Positions 17,507 to 26,680 of a DNA stretch of 64,000 nt are shown piece after piece. Both the position numbers and the translations under genes were made by a program. The notes under the pieces are model-generated. The model saw only the letters and a list, made by a program, of their open reading frames with translations, made no database searches and was not told the origin of the DNA. Positions within the stretch are counted from its first letter, which is position 1. Each line of letters starts with the position of its first letter. The stretch covers positions 1-64,000 of the forward strand of contig LJHW01000005.1 in assembly GCA_001295865.1 (NCBI GenBank), in the 5' to 3' direction. The DNA comes from a beta proteobacterium AAP65. Lineage in GTDB: Bacteria > Pseudomonadota > Gammaproteobacteria > Burkholderiales > Burkholderiaceae_C.

Positions 17507-19186
17507 GTGAACAGCCCCAAGCCCGCCCTCGTCACCGCCCGCGGCGCGCGCCGCCTGCCGCGTGTCCCCCTGCTGCTGTTATGCGCGGCCTACCTGCTGC
17601 CCGGCCTGGTGGGGCGCGACCCCTGGCGCAACGCAGACGTCACGGCCTTCGGGCAGATGATCGCCATCGCCGAGGGCCGCACGCCCTGGTGGGGCCCCAT
17701 GCTGGGCGGTGTGCCGGCTGACACGGCGCTGTTGCCGCACTGGCTCGGCGCGGCCTTCATTCTGGCTGGCCAGGGCTGGATGGACGCCGCCTTCGCGGCG
17801 CGCCTGCCCTTCGCGCTCTTGCTGGCGCTGACGCTGGCATTGACCTGGTACACCACCTTCCACCTCGCGCGCACCGATGCCGCGCAGCCGGTGCCTTTCG
17901 CTTTCGGCGGCGAGGCCTCGCCCGTGGACTACGCGCGCGCCGTGGCCGATGGCGCCGTGCTGGCCTTGATGGCCACGCTGGGCCTGCTGCAGCTTGGGCA
18001 CGAAACCACGCCCGAACTGGGCCAGCTGTGCGCGATGACGCTCTACCTCTATGCGCTGGCCGCGGCACCTTCGCGACCGCGCCTGTCGCGGGTGGCCGTA
18101 CTGGCCGCCCTGCCCTTGCTGGCGGGCAGCGGCGCGCCCAGCATGGCGCTGGCGGCCGGCCTCGCCGGCCTGGTGGTCTGCGCGTTTTCTCGTTACGCCC
18201 AGGTGCGCGCCTTCACCGTGTGGGTGGCTTCAGCCATGGCGGCAGCGGCTTTGCTGGCGATGGTGATGGGTGCCTGGCGCTGGCGTGGGCATGGCCTGAC
18301 GCCCGAGGACCTGGTCTCGCTGGCGCGGCAGTGGTTGTGGTTCCTGTGGCCGGTGTGGCCGATGGCGCTGTGGACGCTGTGGCGCTGGCGGCGCCAGTTG
18401 TCGCACCGGCACATCTCGGTGCCGCTCGTGGGTGCCGGCGTGGCGCTGGCGGCCAACGTGGCGATGGGTGGCAGCGACCGTGCACTGATGCTGGGTCTGC
18501 CGGGCATGGCGGTGCTGGCGGCCTTCGCGCTGCCCACGCTCAAGCGCAGCGCCGCAGCGGCTGTCGACTGGTTCTCGATGTGTTTTTTCACGCTGTGCGC
18601 CATCACCATCTGGGTGATCTACGCCGCCATGCAGACGGGCACCCCCGCCAAGCCGGCGGCCAACGTCGCCAAGCTGGCACCGGGCTTCGAAGCGCCCTTC
18701 TCTGCCCTGGCCCTGGCCGCCGCGCTGGCCGGCACGCTGGCCTGGGTGTGGCTGGTGCGCTGGCGCACGGGCCGCCACCGTGAAGCACTGTGGAAGAGCC
18801 TGGTGCTGCCCGCTGGCGGTGTGGCGCTGTGCTGGCTGTTGCTGATGACGCTGTGGCTGCCGCTGCTGGACTACGCCCGCAGCCCGCGTGCGCTGGTGCA
18901 GCGTGTGGCCACGCTGGTGCCGCCGCAAGCCTGCATTGCCGGCCCGACGTTGGCACCCTCCACCGTGGCGGCGCTGGAGCACTTCGGCCGCTGGAAGGTG
19001 GATGCGCGGCCGGAAGCCCTGTCAGGGCCCTGCGCCTACCTGCTGCAGGTCAGCAAGCAGCGCCCGCTGCCGCCCGTGGCGCCCGGCTGGGTGCTGGTGG
19101 GCCAGGTCAAACGGCCCACCGACCGCGACGAGATCACGCAAGTGCTGCGTCGAGACCTTGCCCCTGCACCCATCGGCCCGCGCTGA
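17507..19186 (+). CDS. Multi-spanning membrane protein, GT39/ArnT-like glycosyltransferase
   Basis: A 559-aa protein from GTG 17507 (first residues MNSPKPALVTARGARRLPRVPL). It has about ten or more hydrophobic segments and a soluble C-terminal end of about 110 residues. The N-terminal loop 'YLLPGLVGRDPWRNADVTAFGQMIAIAEGRTPW' after the first membrane segment resembles the periplasmic loop of lipid-linked-sugar transferases of the PMT/ArnT type. The acceptor is unknown. It is convergent with phoR and is not part of the pho operon. No alternative function is clear; confidence in the family is moderate. Confidence 0.6.
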   Translation: MNSPKPALVTARGARRLPRVPLLLLCAAYLLPGLVGRDPWRNADVTAFGQMIAIAEGRTPWWGPMLGGVPADTALLPHWLGAAFILAGQGWMDAAFAARLPFALLLALTLALTWYTTFHLARTDAAQPVPFAFGGEASPVDYARAVADGAVLALMATLGLLQLGHETTPELGQLCAMTLYLYALAAAPSRPRLSRVAVLAALPLLAGSGAPSMALAAGLAGLVVCAFSRYAQVRAFTVWVASAMAAAALLAMVMGAWRWRGHGLTPEDLVSLARQWLWFLWPVWPMALWTLWRWRRQLSHRHISVPLVGAGVALAANVAMGGSDRALMLGLPGMAVLAAFALPTLKRSAAAAVDWFSMCFFTLCAITIWVIYAAMQTGTPAKPAANVAKLAPGFEAPFSALALAAALAGTLAWVWLVRWRTGRHREALWKSLVLPAGGVALCWLLLMTLWLPLLDYARSPRALVQRVATLVPPQACIAGPTLAPSTVAALEHFGRWKVDARPEALSGPCAYLLQVSKQRPLPPVAPGWVLVGQVKRPTDRDEITQVLRRDLAPAPIGPR

Positions 19187-19222
19187 GGCGGCGGCGTTCC
19201 CGGCTCTCGCTGCCGGCCTGCT

Positions 19223-20560
19223 TCAGGCGGGCAGCACTTCCGCCGCGACACGCCGGTGGCGCACCCGCAGGGCCGGCAGGCTCAGCCGGAAGCAGCTGCC
19301 CTTGCCCGGCTCGCTCTGCACCTCGATCTCGCCCCCGTGGCGCTGCGCCACGTGCTTGACGATGGACAGCCCCAGGCCCGTGCCGCCGGTGTCGCGCGAG
19401 CGACTGCCGTCAACGCGGTAAAACCGCTCGGTCAGCCGCGCCAAGTGCTCGCGGGCGATGCCGATGCCGGTGTCTTGCACCTCGATGGCCGCGCCCCCGT
19501 CAGGCCGCCACAACCAGCGCAGCGTGATGCTGCCGCCCTCGGGCGTGTAGCGCACGGCGTTGTTCAACAGGTTGGTGATGGCGCTGGCCAGCTCGGTGTC
19601 GCTGCCAGCCACATCGGCTTCGCCGACACCTTCGATGTGCAGGGTGTGGCGCCCGGCCGAGAGCAGCTCGGCATCCTGTACGGCCTGGCGCAGCAGCGGC
19701 TCCATGCTGCACCAGCGGTCGGGCGCGGGGCGCGGGCTGCCTTCCAGGCGCGCCAGTGTGAGCAGGTCGCCCACCAGCGCCTGCATGCGCTCGGTCTGCT
19801 GCGACATCAGATGCATCACCCGCTGCCGCTCCACCTCGGTCAGCGGCAGCTGGGCCAAGGTCTCGATGAAACCCGACAGCACCGTCAGCGGCGTGCGGAT
19901 CTCGTGCGAAACGTTGGCGACGAAATCGCGCCGCATGGCCTCGGCCCGTTCACGTTCGGTGATGTCTTGCGAGAGCACCAGCTTCATGCCGTCGCCGTAG
20001 GGCCGCACCAGCACCGAGAGCGTGCTGCGGCCGAGAGGCCCGCTGAATTCCACAGGCTCGCCGAAGCGTCCGGCCTGCAAGTGGCTGACGAAAGCCGGCA
20101 TGCGCACGAGGTTGGTCACACGCTGGCGGCGGTCTCGTTCGGGGTCGAGCCCGAAGTGTTCGGCGGCCACCGAATTGCACCACTCGATCTGGTCGGCACC
20201 GTCGAGCAGCATCACGCCATTGGGCGAGGCTTCGATGGCCGACAGGAACTGCGCGAGCCGGTCACGCTCTTGCTGCGCCGTGGTTTCGCGCGAGCGCAAG
20301 GCCCGCTCCACGCGGTAGGCGAACTCACCCCAGAAGCCGCTGTCGCGCGGCGCAGAGCTCGTCAGCGGGCCGCGCAGCCAGTTCATCAGGCTTTGGCCGC
20401 GCCAGGAGTCGCGCAGCACCAGCCCCGTGACTGCGAGCAAGCCGCCAATCACGATGCCCAAGCCCAAACTGCCAATGCCACTGCCGACCAAAGCCCCCGC
20501 CAGGCCGCCCAGCACGACCATCAACAGGGCGGCGAGCGTGCGAGCGAGCCACCAACCCAT
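19223..20560 (-). CDS. phoR: Phosphate-sensing histidine kinase PhoR
   Basis: A 445-aa sensor kinase partner of PhoB. Two N-terminal membrane segments (residues about 5-50) with no real periplasmic domain, as usual for PhoR. A PAS domain follows ('FLSAIEASPNGVMLLDGADQIEWCN'). The dimerisation/H-box is 'RRDFVANVSHEIRTPLTVLSGF'. The ATPase has N-box 'ITNLLNNAVRYTPEGG', G1 'VQDTGIGIAREH' and G2 'GGTGLGLSIVKHV'. It starts 18 nt after phoB in the pst-phoU-phoB-phoR operon and senses the state of the Pst transporter through PhoU. Confidence 0.95.
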   Translation of the reverse strand: MGWWLARTLAALLMVVLGGLAGALVGSGIGSLGLGIVIGGLLAVTGLVLRDSWRGQSLMNWLRGPLTSSAPRDSGFWGEFAYRVERALRSRETTAQQERDRLAQFLSAIEASPNGVMLLDGADQIEWCNSVAAEHFGLDPERDRRQRVTNLVRMPAFVSHLQAGRFGEPVEFSGPLGRSTLSVLVRPYGDGMKLVLSQDITERERAEAMRRDFVANVSHEIRTPLTVLSGFIETLAQLPLTEVERQRVMHLMSQQTERMQALVGDLLTLARLEGSPRPAPDRWCSMEPLLRQAVQDAELLSAGRHTLHIEGVGEADVAGSDTELASAITNLLNNAVRYTPEGGSITLRWLWRPDGGAAIEVQDTGIGIAREHLARLTERFYRVDGSRSRDTGGTGLGLSIVKHVAQRHGGEIEVQSEPGKGSCFRLSLPALRVRHRRVAAEVLPA

Positions 20561-20578
20561 CAGAAAGCGCCCCGGGCC

Positions 20579-21304
20579 TCAGGCGGCCACGCTGCCGAGC
20601 TGCTGTGTCAGCCGGTAGCCGGCGCCACGGACCGTTTCGATCAGGCCCGCGCACTGCACAGGCTGCAGCGCCTCGCGCAAGCGCTTGACGTGCACGTCGA
20701 CCGTGCGCTCTTCGATGAAAACGTGGTCGCCCCAAACGCGGTCGAGCAACTGGGCGCGGCTGTGCACCCGCTCTGGGTGGGTCATCAAGAAGTGCAGCAG
20801 GCGGAACTCGGTCGGGCCGATCTTGGCTTCGCGCAGCGCTTCGCCTTCGTCGGTTTCGATGCGGCGTGTCACGCGGCGGGTGGCCGGATCGAGCCGCAGA
20901 CCGCAGACCTCGACGGCGCTGTCCAGCGCTTCGGGCGCCTTGCGGCGCAGCACGGCGCGGATACGCGCCAGCAGTTCCTTGGGCGAAAAGGGCTTGGTCA
21001 GGTAGTCGTCGGCGCCGGCGTCAAGGCCAGCCACCTTGTCGGTTTCGTCGGCGCGTGCGGTGAGCATGATCACAGGCAGGTCGCGCGTGCGCGCCTCGTT
21101 GCGCCAGCGACGTGCCAGTTGCAGGCCAGTTTGGCCCGGCAGCATCCAGTCGACCAGCACCAAGTCGGGCAACACCCGGTCAACCTCGCGGTTGGCGGCC
21201 TCGGCATCGCTGGCGATGCGCACCTCGAAACCCGCGTGGCGCAGGTTGATGGCAATCAGCTCGGCGATTGCGCTCTCGTCTTCGACGACCAGGATGGAAC
21301 TCAT
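20579..21304 (-). CDS. phoB: Phosphate regulon response regulator PhoB
   Basis: A 241-aa OmpR-family regulator. The receiver domain shows 'ILVVEDESAIAELI', the phosphoacceptor aspartate in 'LVLVDWMLPGQTG' and the lysine in 'DDYLTKPFSPKEL'. The winged-helix domain has 'GPTEFRLLHFLMTHPERVHSRAQLLDRVWG' and 'RTVDVHVKRLREAL'. The binding sites it should use lie at 25959-25976 and 26028-26045 in this window. Located between phoU and phoR. Confidence 0.96.
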   Translation of the reverse strand: MSSILVVEDESAIAELIAINLRHAGFEVRIASDAEAANREVDRVLPDLVLVDWMLPGQTGLQLARRWRNEARTRDLPVIMLTARADETDKVAGLDAGADDYLTKPFSPKELLARIRAVLRRKAPEALDSAVEVCGLRLDPATRRVTRRIETDEGEALREAKIGPTEFRLLHFLMTHPERVHSRAQLLDRVWGDHVFIEERTVDVHVKRLREALQPVQCAGLIETVRGAGYRLTQQLGSVAA

Positions 21305-21323
21305 GTTGCCGCCCCGCCCTTGC

Positions 21324-22031
21324 TCAACGCACCGCGTCTTCGACGTTCTGCATCGAGGTGTGGCGCACGTCGGTGCCCTTGACCACGTAGATGATGGCCT
21401 CGGCCAGGTTCTTCGCGTGGTCGCCCACGCGTTCGATGGCCTTGGCCACGAACACGAGGTCGATGCTGGAAGAGATGGTGCGCGGGTCTTCCATCATGTA
21501 AGTGATCAGCTTGCGCAACAGACCGTCGAACTCCTGGTCGATCTGGTCGTCCTGCTTCAGCACTTCCAGCGCGCGGGCCGTATCCAGGCGCGCGAAGGCA
21601 TCCAGGGCCTTGCGCAGTTGGGCAATGGCCAGTTCGGATTCGAAGCCGAGGTCGGCCACTGGCAGACGCAGGCGCGACGACACCCCAGAGTTCAGCAAGC
21701 GCTGCACCGTGCGCGCGATGCGCGCGGCCTCGTCACCGACTCGTTCCAGGTTGGCGATGGTCTTGCTGATGGCGATGAGCAGGCGCAGATCACGCGCAGT
21801 GGGCTGGCGGCGCGCGATGATGGCCGAGAGGTCGCGGTCGATCTCCACTTCCATCTGGTTCACGCGTTCTTCGCCCTGCAGCACGACGCTGGCGATCTCA
21901 CCGCTGAAGGTGGTCAAGGCATGCACGGCCTGCACGACCTGCGATTCAACCAAGCCGCCCATCTCGAGCACACGCGTGGAAATGCCGCTGAGTTCGGCGT
22001 CGAACTGGGTCGAGAGGTGTTTGTCGCTCAT
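21324..22031 (-). CDS. phoU: Phosphate signalling/transport regulator PhoU
   Basis: A 235-aa all-helical protein made of two repeats of a three-helix bundle. It starts MSDKHLSTQFDAELSGISTRVLEMGGLVE. The metal-binding repeat blocks are 'NLERVGDEAARIARTV' and 'AIERVGDHAKNLAEAIIY'. PhoU links Pst activity to PhoR and is needed for repression when phosphate is plentiful. It lies between pstB and phoB. Confidence 0.96.
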   Translation of the reverse strand: MSDKHLSTQFDAELSGISTRVLEMGGLVESQVVQAVHALTTFSGEIASVVLQGEERVNQMEVEIDRDLSAIIARRQPTARDLRLLIAISKTIANLERVGDEAARIARTVQRLLNSGVSSRLRLPVADLGFESELAIAQLRKALDAFARLDTARALEVLKQDDQIDQEFDGLLRKLITYMMEDPRTISSSIDLVFVAKAIERVGDHAKNLAEAIIYVVKGTDVRHTSMQNVEDAVR

Positions 22032-22093
22032 GGTGATGCTCGGTCGGCGGCCCCATCAAGGGCCAGGTCTGGCAGGCGTCGGGTACCGGGTCA

Positions 22094-22879
22094 TCAGCCG
22101 AAACGGCCGGTGATGTAGTCCTCGGTGTCCTTCTTCTTGGGCTTCATGAAGAGGTCGGAGGTGGGGCCGAATTCGACCAGGTCACCCAGGTACATGTAGG
22201 CGGTGTAGTCGCTGCAGCGAGCGGCTTGCTGCATGTTGTGGGTGACGATCATCACCGTGTAGTCGGCCTTGAGCTCGTGGATCAGCTCTTCGATCTTGCC
22301 GGTGCTGATGGGGTCGAGCGCCGAGCAGGGTTCGTCGAGCAGAAGCACCTCGGGCTTGATGGCGATGCCACGCGCGATGCACAGGCGCTGCTGCTGGCCA
22401 CCGGAGAGGCTGGCACCGCTCTGGTCGAGCTTGTCTTTCACCTCGCCCCACAGTGCGGCCTTCTTCAGCGCCCACTCCACACGCTCGTCCATCTCCACGC
22501 GCGGCAGCGTCTCGAACAGGCGCACGCCAAAGGCGATGTTGTCGTAGATCGACATCGGGAAGGGCGTCGGCTTCTGGAAGACCATGCCGATCTTGGCGCG
22601 GATCAGCGTCACGTCGCGCTTGCTCTTCAGGATGTCTTCACCGTCGACGCTGATGCTGCCTTCGGCGCGCTGTTCGGGGTAGAGCTCGAACATGCGATTG
22701 AAGGTGCGCAGCAGCGTGCTCTTGCCGCAACCCGAGGGCCCGATGAAGGCCGTGACCTTGCGCTCGGGAATGTCGAGGTTGATGTGCTTCAGCGCGTGAA
22801 AGCTGCCGTAATAGAAGTTCAGGTCGCGCACCGAGATCTTCACGCGCTCGGTGGTGGGCAGGTCAACACGGGTGTCCAT
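22094..22879 (-). CDS. pstB: Phosphate ABC transporter ATP-binding protein PstB
   Basis: The 261-aa ATPase of the high-affinity phosphate importer. Walker A is '[17 protein letters not shown]', the ABC signature is '[16 protein letters not shown]' and Walker B is '[13 protein letters not shown]'. '[21 protein letters not shown]' is the PstB-specific H-loop region. The start is ATG 22879 ([14 protein letters not shown]), 13 nt after pstA. Confidence 0.97.
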   Translation of the reverse strand: MDTRVDLPTTERVKISVRDLNFYYGSFHALKHINLDIPERKVTAFIGPSGCGKSTLLRTFNRMFELYPEQRAEGSISVDGEDILKSKRDVTLIRAKIGMVFQKPTPFPMSIYDNIAFGVRLFETLPRVEMDERVEWALKKAALWGEVKDKLDQSGASLSGGQQQRLCIARGIAIKPEVLLLDEPCSALDPISTGKIEELIHELKADYTVMIVTHNMQQAARCSDYTAYMYLGDLVEFGPTSDLFMKPKKKDTEDYITGRFG

Positions 22880-22892
22880 GTGGGGGCCTTGC

Positions 22893-23762
22893 TTATTGCT
22901 TGTTGCGGAAGAGCACGCGCGCCAGGATGTTGAGCGCGAGCACACCGATGGTGATCAGGAAGACACCGGCCCAGGCCAGTTCTTGCCAGTTCTGGTACGG
23001 GCTCATGGCGAACTTGAAGATCGTCACCGGCAGGCTGGCCATGGGCTCGCCCAGGCTGGTGGTGAAGAACTGGTTCGACAGAGCAGTGAAAAGCAGCGGC
23101 GCCGTTTCGCCGGCAATGCGCGCGAGTGCCAGCAGGATGCCGGTGACCACGCCGGCCCGCGCCGCCTTCAGCGTGACCGAAGCGATGACCTTCCACTTCG
23201 GTGTGCCCAGCGCGTAGGCGGCCTCACGCAGCGCGTTCGGAATCAGGCTGAGCATGTTCTCGGTGGTGCGCACGACCACCGGGATGACGATGAGCGCCAG
23301 GGCCAGCACGCCGGCGTAACCCGAGAAGGTCTTGGTCGTGGCCACCACGACTGAATAGATGAACAGGCCGATCACGATGGACGGCGCCGACAGCAGGATG
23401 TCGTTGATGAAACCCGTCACCGCACCCAGCCAGGTGCGCTTGCCGTACTCGGCCAGGTAGACCCCTGCCATCACGCCGATCGGCGTGCCCAGCGCCGTGG
23501 CGAGCGTCACCATGATCAGCGAGCCCACGATGGCGTTGGCCAAACCGCCGGTCTCGGCCAGCGGGGGCGGCGTGGATTCGGTGAACACCGACACGGCCAG
23601 GCCACCAACGCCCAGGCGCACGGTCTCGATCAGGATCCAGATCAGCCAGAACAGGCCGAAGGCCATGGCGCTCAAGGCCAGCGTCAGCGAGACCGCGTTG
23701 ACGATCTTGCGCTTGCGGTGCAGCGCCGTGCGGCGCGCATCCATGTGCATGAAGGTGCTCAT
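22893..23762 (-). CDS. pstA: Phosphate ABC transporter permease PstA
   Basis: A 289-aa permease with about six membrane segments. The binding-protein-dependent transport (EAA) loop is '[21 protein letters not shown]'. It starts [17 protein letters not shown]; this start overlaps the pstC stop by 4 bp (ATGA). It pairs with PstC to form the membrane channel. Confidence 0.95.
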   Translation of the reverse strand: MSTFMHMDARRTALHRKRKIVNAVSLTLALSAMAFGLFWLIWILIETVRLGVGGLAVSVFTESTPPPLAETGGLANAIVGSLIMVTLATALGTPIGVMAGVYLAEYGKRTWLGAVTGFINDILLSAPSIVIGLFIYSVVVATTKTFSGYAGVLALALIVIPVVVRTTENMLSLIPNALREAAYALGTPKWKVIASVTLKAARAGVVTGILLALARIAGETAPLLFTALSNQFFTTSLGEPMASLPVTIFKFAMSPYQNWQELAWAGVFLITIGVLALNILARVLFRNKQ

Positions 23763-24781
23763 GTGCGGCTTCCTTCGCCGCGGCGCAGGCGGCTCAACAA
23801 GACTTTCGAGAGCGCCAAGACCACGAAGGTGATGAAGAAGAGCACCAGACCCAGGTAGATCAGGGCCGCCTGGTGCAGACCCTCACCCGCTTCGGCGAAT
23901 TCGTTGGCCAGCGCCGAGGTGATGCTGTTGGCCGCCTGGAAGAGCGACAGGCTGTCCAGCTGGTTGAAGTTGCCGATGACGAAAGTCACGGCCATGGTCT
24001 CGCCGAGCGCCCGGCCCAGACCCAACATGGTGGCGCCGACCACGCCAGTCTTGGTGTAGGGCAGAACCACCTTGGACACAACCTCCCAGGTGGTTGAACC
24101 CAGCCCGTAGGCGGACTCTTTCAGCAGGGCCGGGGTGGTCTCGAAGACATCACGCATCACCGCCGCGATGAAGGGGATGATCATGATGGCCAGGATGATG
24201 CCAGCCGACAGGATGCCGATGCCCACAGGCGGACCGGAGAAGAGCGCGCCCAGTACGGGCACCTCTCCGAAGGCACCTTGCAGGGGCTGCTGAACATACT
24301 TGGCAAGGAGAGGGCCGAAGACCAGCAGACCCCACATGCCGTAGACGATCGACGGCACCGCCGCCAGCAGCTCGATGGCGACGCCGAGCGGGCGCTTCAA
24401 CCAGGAGGGCGACAGCTCGGTCAGGAACACCGCGATGCCAAAGCTCACGGGAACAGCGATCAACAGCGCGATGAAACTTGTCATCAGCGTGCCGTAGATC
24501 ATCACCAGCCCGCCGAACTTCAGCTGCACCGGGTCCCACTCTGTCGAGACCAGGAAGCCGAGGCCGAATTCGCGGATGGCCGGCATGGCCCCGACCACCA
24601 GTGACAAGATGATGCCGACCAGCAGCAGCAGCGTCACCCAGGCGGCCGCATGGGCCAGGAAGGAGAAGGCGGTATCGGCCCAGGGCCAGACACGACGCCG
24701 GCCGGGCGGGTCGCCCAGAGGGGAGGCTCGCTCCATCTTTTTGTTCTCAGGGTATGGACTGGCGGGCAGTGTAGCGGCCAT
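23759..24781 (-). CDS. pstC: Phosphate ABC transporter permease PstC
   Basis: A 340-aa permease with a long cytoplasmic N-terminus and about six membrane segments. The EAA loop is '[21 protein letters not shown]'. '[17 protein letters not shown]' is typical of PstC. Two starts are possible: 24781 (preceded by GGAGG 4 nt upstream) and 24736 ([12 protein letters not shown]). The first is listed because of its ribosome site. A GC-rich hairpin separates it from pstS. Confidence 0.93.
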   Translation of the reverse strand: MAATLPASPYPENKKMERASPLGDPPGRRRVWPWADTAFSFLAHAAAWVTLLLLVGIILSLVVGAMPAIREFGLGFLVSTEWDPVQLKFGGLVMIYGTLMTSFIALLIAVPVSFGIAVFLTELSPSWLKRPLGVAIELLAAVPSIVYGMWGLLVFGPLLAKYVQQPLQGAFGEVPVLGALFSGPPVGIGILSAGIILAIMIIPFIAAVMRDVFETTPALLKESAYGLGSTTWEVVSKVVLPYTKTGVVGATMLGLGRALGETMAVTFVIGNFNQLDSLSLFQAANSITSALANEFAEAGEGLHQAALIYLGLVLFFITFVVLALSKVLLSRLRRGEGSRT

Positions 24782-24820
24782 GGGGCCTCCGCTCGGACGC
24801 AGAAAGGGCGCGGGGCTGCC

Positions 24821-24851
24821 GCACCAGCACCGCCTGCCGGCGGCCTGGTGC
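24821..24851 (-). promoter_or_regulatory. Hairpin between pstS and pstC
   Basis: GCACCAG pairs with CTGGTGC, and within it CCGCC pairs with GGCGG around a TGCC loop. No U-run follows on the minus strand. Such structures after the binding-protein gene of ABC operons commonly slow 3' decay or partly stop transcription, so that pstS is made in excess of the permease genes. Confidence 0.55.
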
Positions 24852-24867
24852 CTGGCAACTCAACGGC

Positions 24868-25902
24868 TTACTTGAAGGCGATGGGCTTGCCCGAGGTGTC
24901 CTTCAGGTTGTCGGCCCACTGCTTGCGCACCAGGTCCTTCACGACCGCGGGCATCGGCACGTAGTCGAGGTCGTCGGCCATCTTGTCGCCGTTCATGAAC
25001 GCCCAGTCGAAGAACTTCAGCGTGTTCGTGGCGTTGACCGGCTTGTCCTGGGTCTTGTACATCAGGATGTAGGTGGCACCCGTGATCGGCCAGCTGTCCT
25101 TGCCCGGCTGTTCGGTCAGGATCTGGTAGAACGACTTGGCCCACTCAGCCCCAGCGGCGGCGGCCTTGAAGTTGGTATCGCGCGGCGGCACGAACTGGCC
25201 GTCCTTGTTGCGCATCAGCACGTAGCTCATGTTGTTCTGCTTGGCGTAGGCGTACTCGACGTAACCGATCGAGTTCGGCAGGCGCTGCACGAAGGCGGAA
25301 ACGCCCTCGTTGCCCTTGCCGCCGGCGCCAGCGGGCCAGTTGACCGCCGTGCCTTCGCCAACGCTGGCTTTCCACTCAGCGTTTACTTTCGACAGGTAGT
25401 TCGTGAAGATGAAGGTCGTGCCCGAGCCGTCAGCGCGGCGAACCGGGGAGATCGCAGCGTCAGGCAGAGGCACACCGGGGTTCAGGGCGACCAGCGCGGG
25501 GTCGTTCCAGCGCTTGATCTTGCCGAGATAGATGTCACCCAGCATTTGGCCGGTCATCTTGATCTGGCCGGGCGTGATGCCCTTGATGTTGACCACCGGC
25601 ACCACGCCACCGATGACCGTGGGGAACTGGATCATGCCGTCCTTGGCCAGGTCGGCATCCGTCAGCGGCATGTCGCTGGCGCCGAAGTCCACGGTCTTGC
25701 CGCGGATCTGGCGGATGCCGGCACCCGAACCGACCGACTGGTAGTTGATGCGAGCACCCGTGGCCTTGTTGTAGGCGTCGGCCCACTTGGCATAAACAGG
25801 CGCGGGGAACGTGGCACCTGCACCCGTCACGTCTTGCGCGAAGGCGGAGGCGGTGAAAACCGTGACAGCGGCGGCAAGGGTGGCGCGGCGGAAGAGATTC
25901 AT
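24868..25902 (-). CDS. pstS: Phosphate-binding periplasmic protein PstS
   Basis: A 344-aa substrate-binding protein. Signal peptide MNLFRRATLAAAVTVFTASAFA, then the mature start QDVTGAGATFPAPVYAKWAD. Phosphate-binding residues lie in 'GAGATFPAP', 'SVGSGAGIRQI', 'DFGASDMPL' and 'RRADGSGTTFIFTNYL'. The frame is open upstream but the signal peptide fixes the start at 25902. It is the first gene of pstSCAB-phoU-phoB-phoR and is preceded by a Pho box with well-spaced -10. Confidence 0.97.
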   Translation of the reverse strand: MNLFRRATLAAAVTVFTASAFAQDVTGAGATFPAPVYAKWADAYNKATGARINYQSVGSGAGIRQIRGKTVDFGASDMPLTDADLAKDGMIQFPTVIGGVVPVVNIKGITPGQIKMTGQMLGDIYLGKIKRWNDPALVALNPGVPLPDAAISPVRRADGSGTTFIFTNYLSKVNAEWKASVGEGTAVNWPAGAGGKGNEGVSAFVQRLPNSIGYVEYAYAKQNNMSYVLMRNKDGQFVPPRDTNFKAAAAGAEWAKSFYQILTEQPGKDSWPITGATYILMYKTQDKPVNATNTLKFFDWAFMNGDKMADDLDYVPMPAVVKDLVRKQWADNLKDTSGKPIAFK

Positions 25903-25942
25903 GCGTAGACCTCGATGAGTGCGAAAGTTGGCAACGGACTGC

Positions 25943-25976
25943 AATGTAGGCGGGCTCGATGACATCCCCGTGACAC
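25943..25976 (-). promoter_or_regulatory. PhoB-type promoter of pstS (Pho box plus -10)
   Basis: On the minus strand the box reads GTGTCAC-GGGG-ATGTCAT (25976-25959), two 7-mers with the 11-bp period of the Pho box (consensus CTGTCAT-N4-CTGTCAT; 5 and 6 of 7 matches). Exactly 10 nt further is TACATT (25948-25943), a good -10. PhoB boxes replace the -35 in such promoters. The leader to pstS would be about 35 nt. Confidence 0.8.
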
Positions 25977-26027
25977 GCTGGCGGCGCCGAAAACCGGCGC
26001 CAGCTTGTGTGACAGCCTGCCACGGCA

Positions 26028-26061
26028 CCGTCACGAATCCGTCATCGGCGCGCTCTAGCCT
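26028..26061 (+). promoter_or_regulatory. PhoB-type promoter of the fasciclin gene
   Basis: On the plus strand CCGTCAC-GAAT-CCGTCAT (26028-26045) has the same 11-bp period and 5 and 6 of 7 matches to the Pho box half-site. Ten nt later TAGCCT (26056-26061) could be a -10, the same geometry as the pstS promoter facing the other way. The two boxes are 51 bp apart. Confidence 0.6.
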
Positions 26062-26097
26062 CCCGGCCCGCAACCTCAACCCCTGGAGCTACCGCCC

Positions 26098-26589
26098 ATG
26101 ACCCCCATCCGCAGAACCTGGCTGCTCGCCCCTCTCGCCCTCGCCCTGGCCGCCCTGGTGGGCTGTGCCAGCACGCCGGCACCTGCCACGGTGGCCGAGA
26201 CCGCAGCTCGCACGCCGCAGCTTTCGACGCTCAGCAAGCTCATCGCTGACGCTGGCTTGACCGACACGCTCAAGGGCAGCGGCCCGTTCACGGTCTTCGC
26301 CCCCAGCGACGAGGCTTTCAAGGCCGTGCCGGCCAAGACCCTGGCTGAACTGGCCTCCAACAAGGAACTGCTGCGCTCGGTGCTGACCTACCACGTGGTG
26401 GCCGGCAAGGTGATGGCCGCCCAAGTGAAGCCCGGCAACGTGAAGTCGGTGCAAGGCGCCAACCTGGGCATGGGCAAGGCAGGCGACTTCGTGACCGTGG
26501 AAGACGCCATCGTCACCCAGGCCGATGTACCCGCCACCAACGGTGTCGTGCACATCATCGACAAGGTGATGATGCCGCCGCGCCGCTGA
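26098..26589 (+). CDS. Fasciclin (FAS1)-domain lipoprotein
   Basis: A 163-aa protein with a lipoprotein signal: hydrophobic stretch then 'ALVGCAST', lipid-attachment cysteine at residue 23. Residues about 38-160 form one FAS1 domain, with H1 'GPFTVFAPSDEAFKAVP', 'SVLTYHVVAGKV' and the C-terminal 'NGVVHIIDKVMMPP'. FAS1 domains act in adhesion or protein contacts at the cell surface; the bacterial single-domain forms are poorly understood. It is divergent from pstS with its own predicted Pho box, so it may be induced by phosphate starvation. Ribosome site GGAG is 11 nt upstream. Confidence 0.9.
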   Translation: MTPIRRTWLLAPLALALAALVGCASTPAPATVAETAARTPQLSTLSKLIADAGLTDTLKGSGPFTVFAPSDEAFKAVPAKTLAELASNKELLRSVLTYHVVAGKVMAAQVKPGNVKSVQGANLGMGKAGDFVTVEDAIVTQADVPATNGVVHIIDKVMMPPRR

Positions 26590-26609
26590 ACGCAGCGCCG
26601 GCAAGACCC

Positions 26610-26631
26610 ACCCGCTCTCGTGGCGGGTTTT
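26610..26631 (+). terminator. Weak intrinsic terminator after the fasciclin gene
   Basis: ACCCGC (26610-26615) pairs with GCGGGT (26623-26628) around a 7-nt loop and runs into TTTT (26628-26631). It lies 20 nt after the stop codon. The short U-run makes it a modest terminator. Confidence 0.6.
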
Positions 26632-26680
26632 ATCCAAGTGAGGCGGGGTAGAAGCCGCCTCGCGCTTGTCTCTCGGGCCG

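Noticed and set aside
25998..26027. Further Pho box around the GTGACAG at 26009-26015
   Set aside because: Only a single half-site; the position 11 bp away does not match the consensus.
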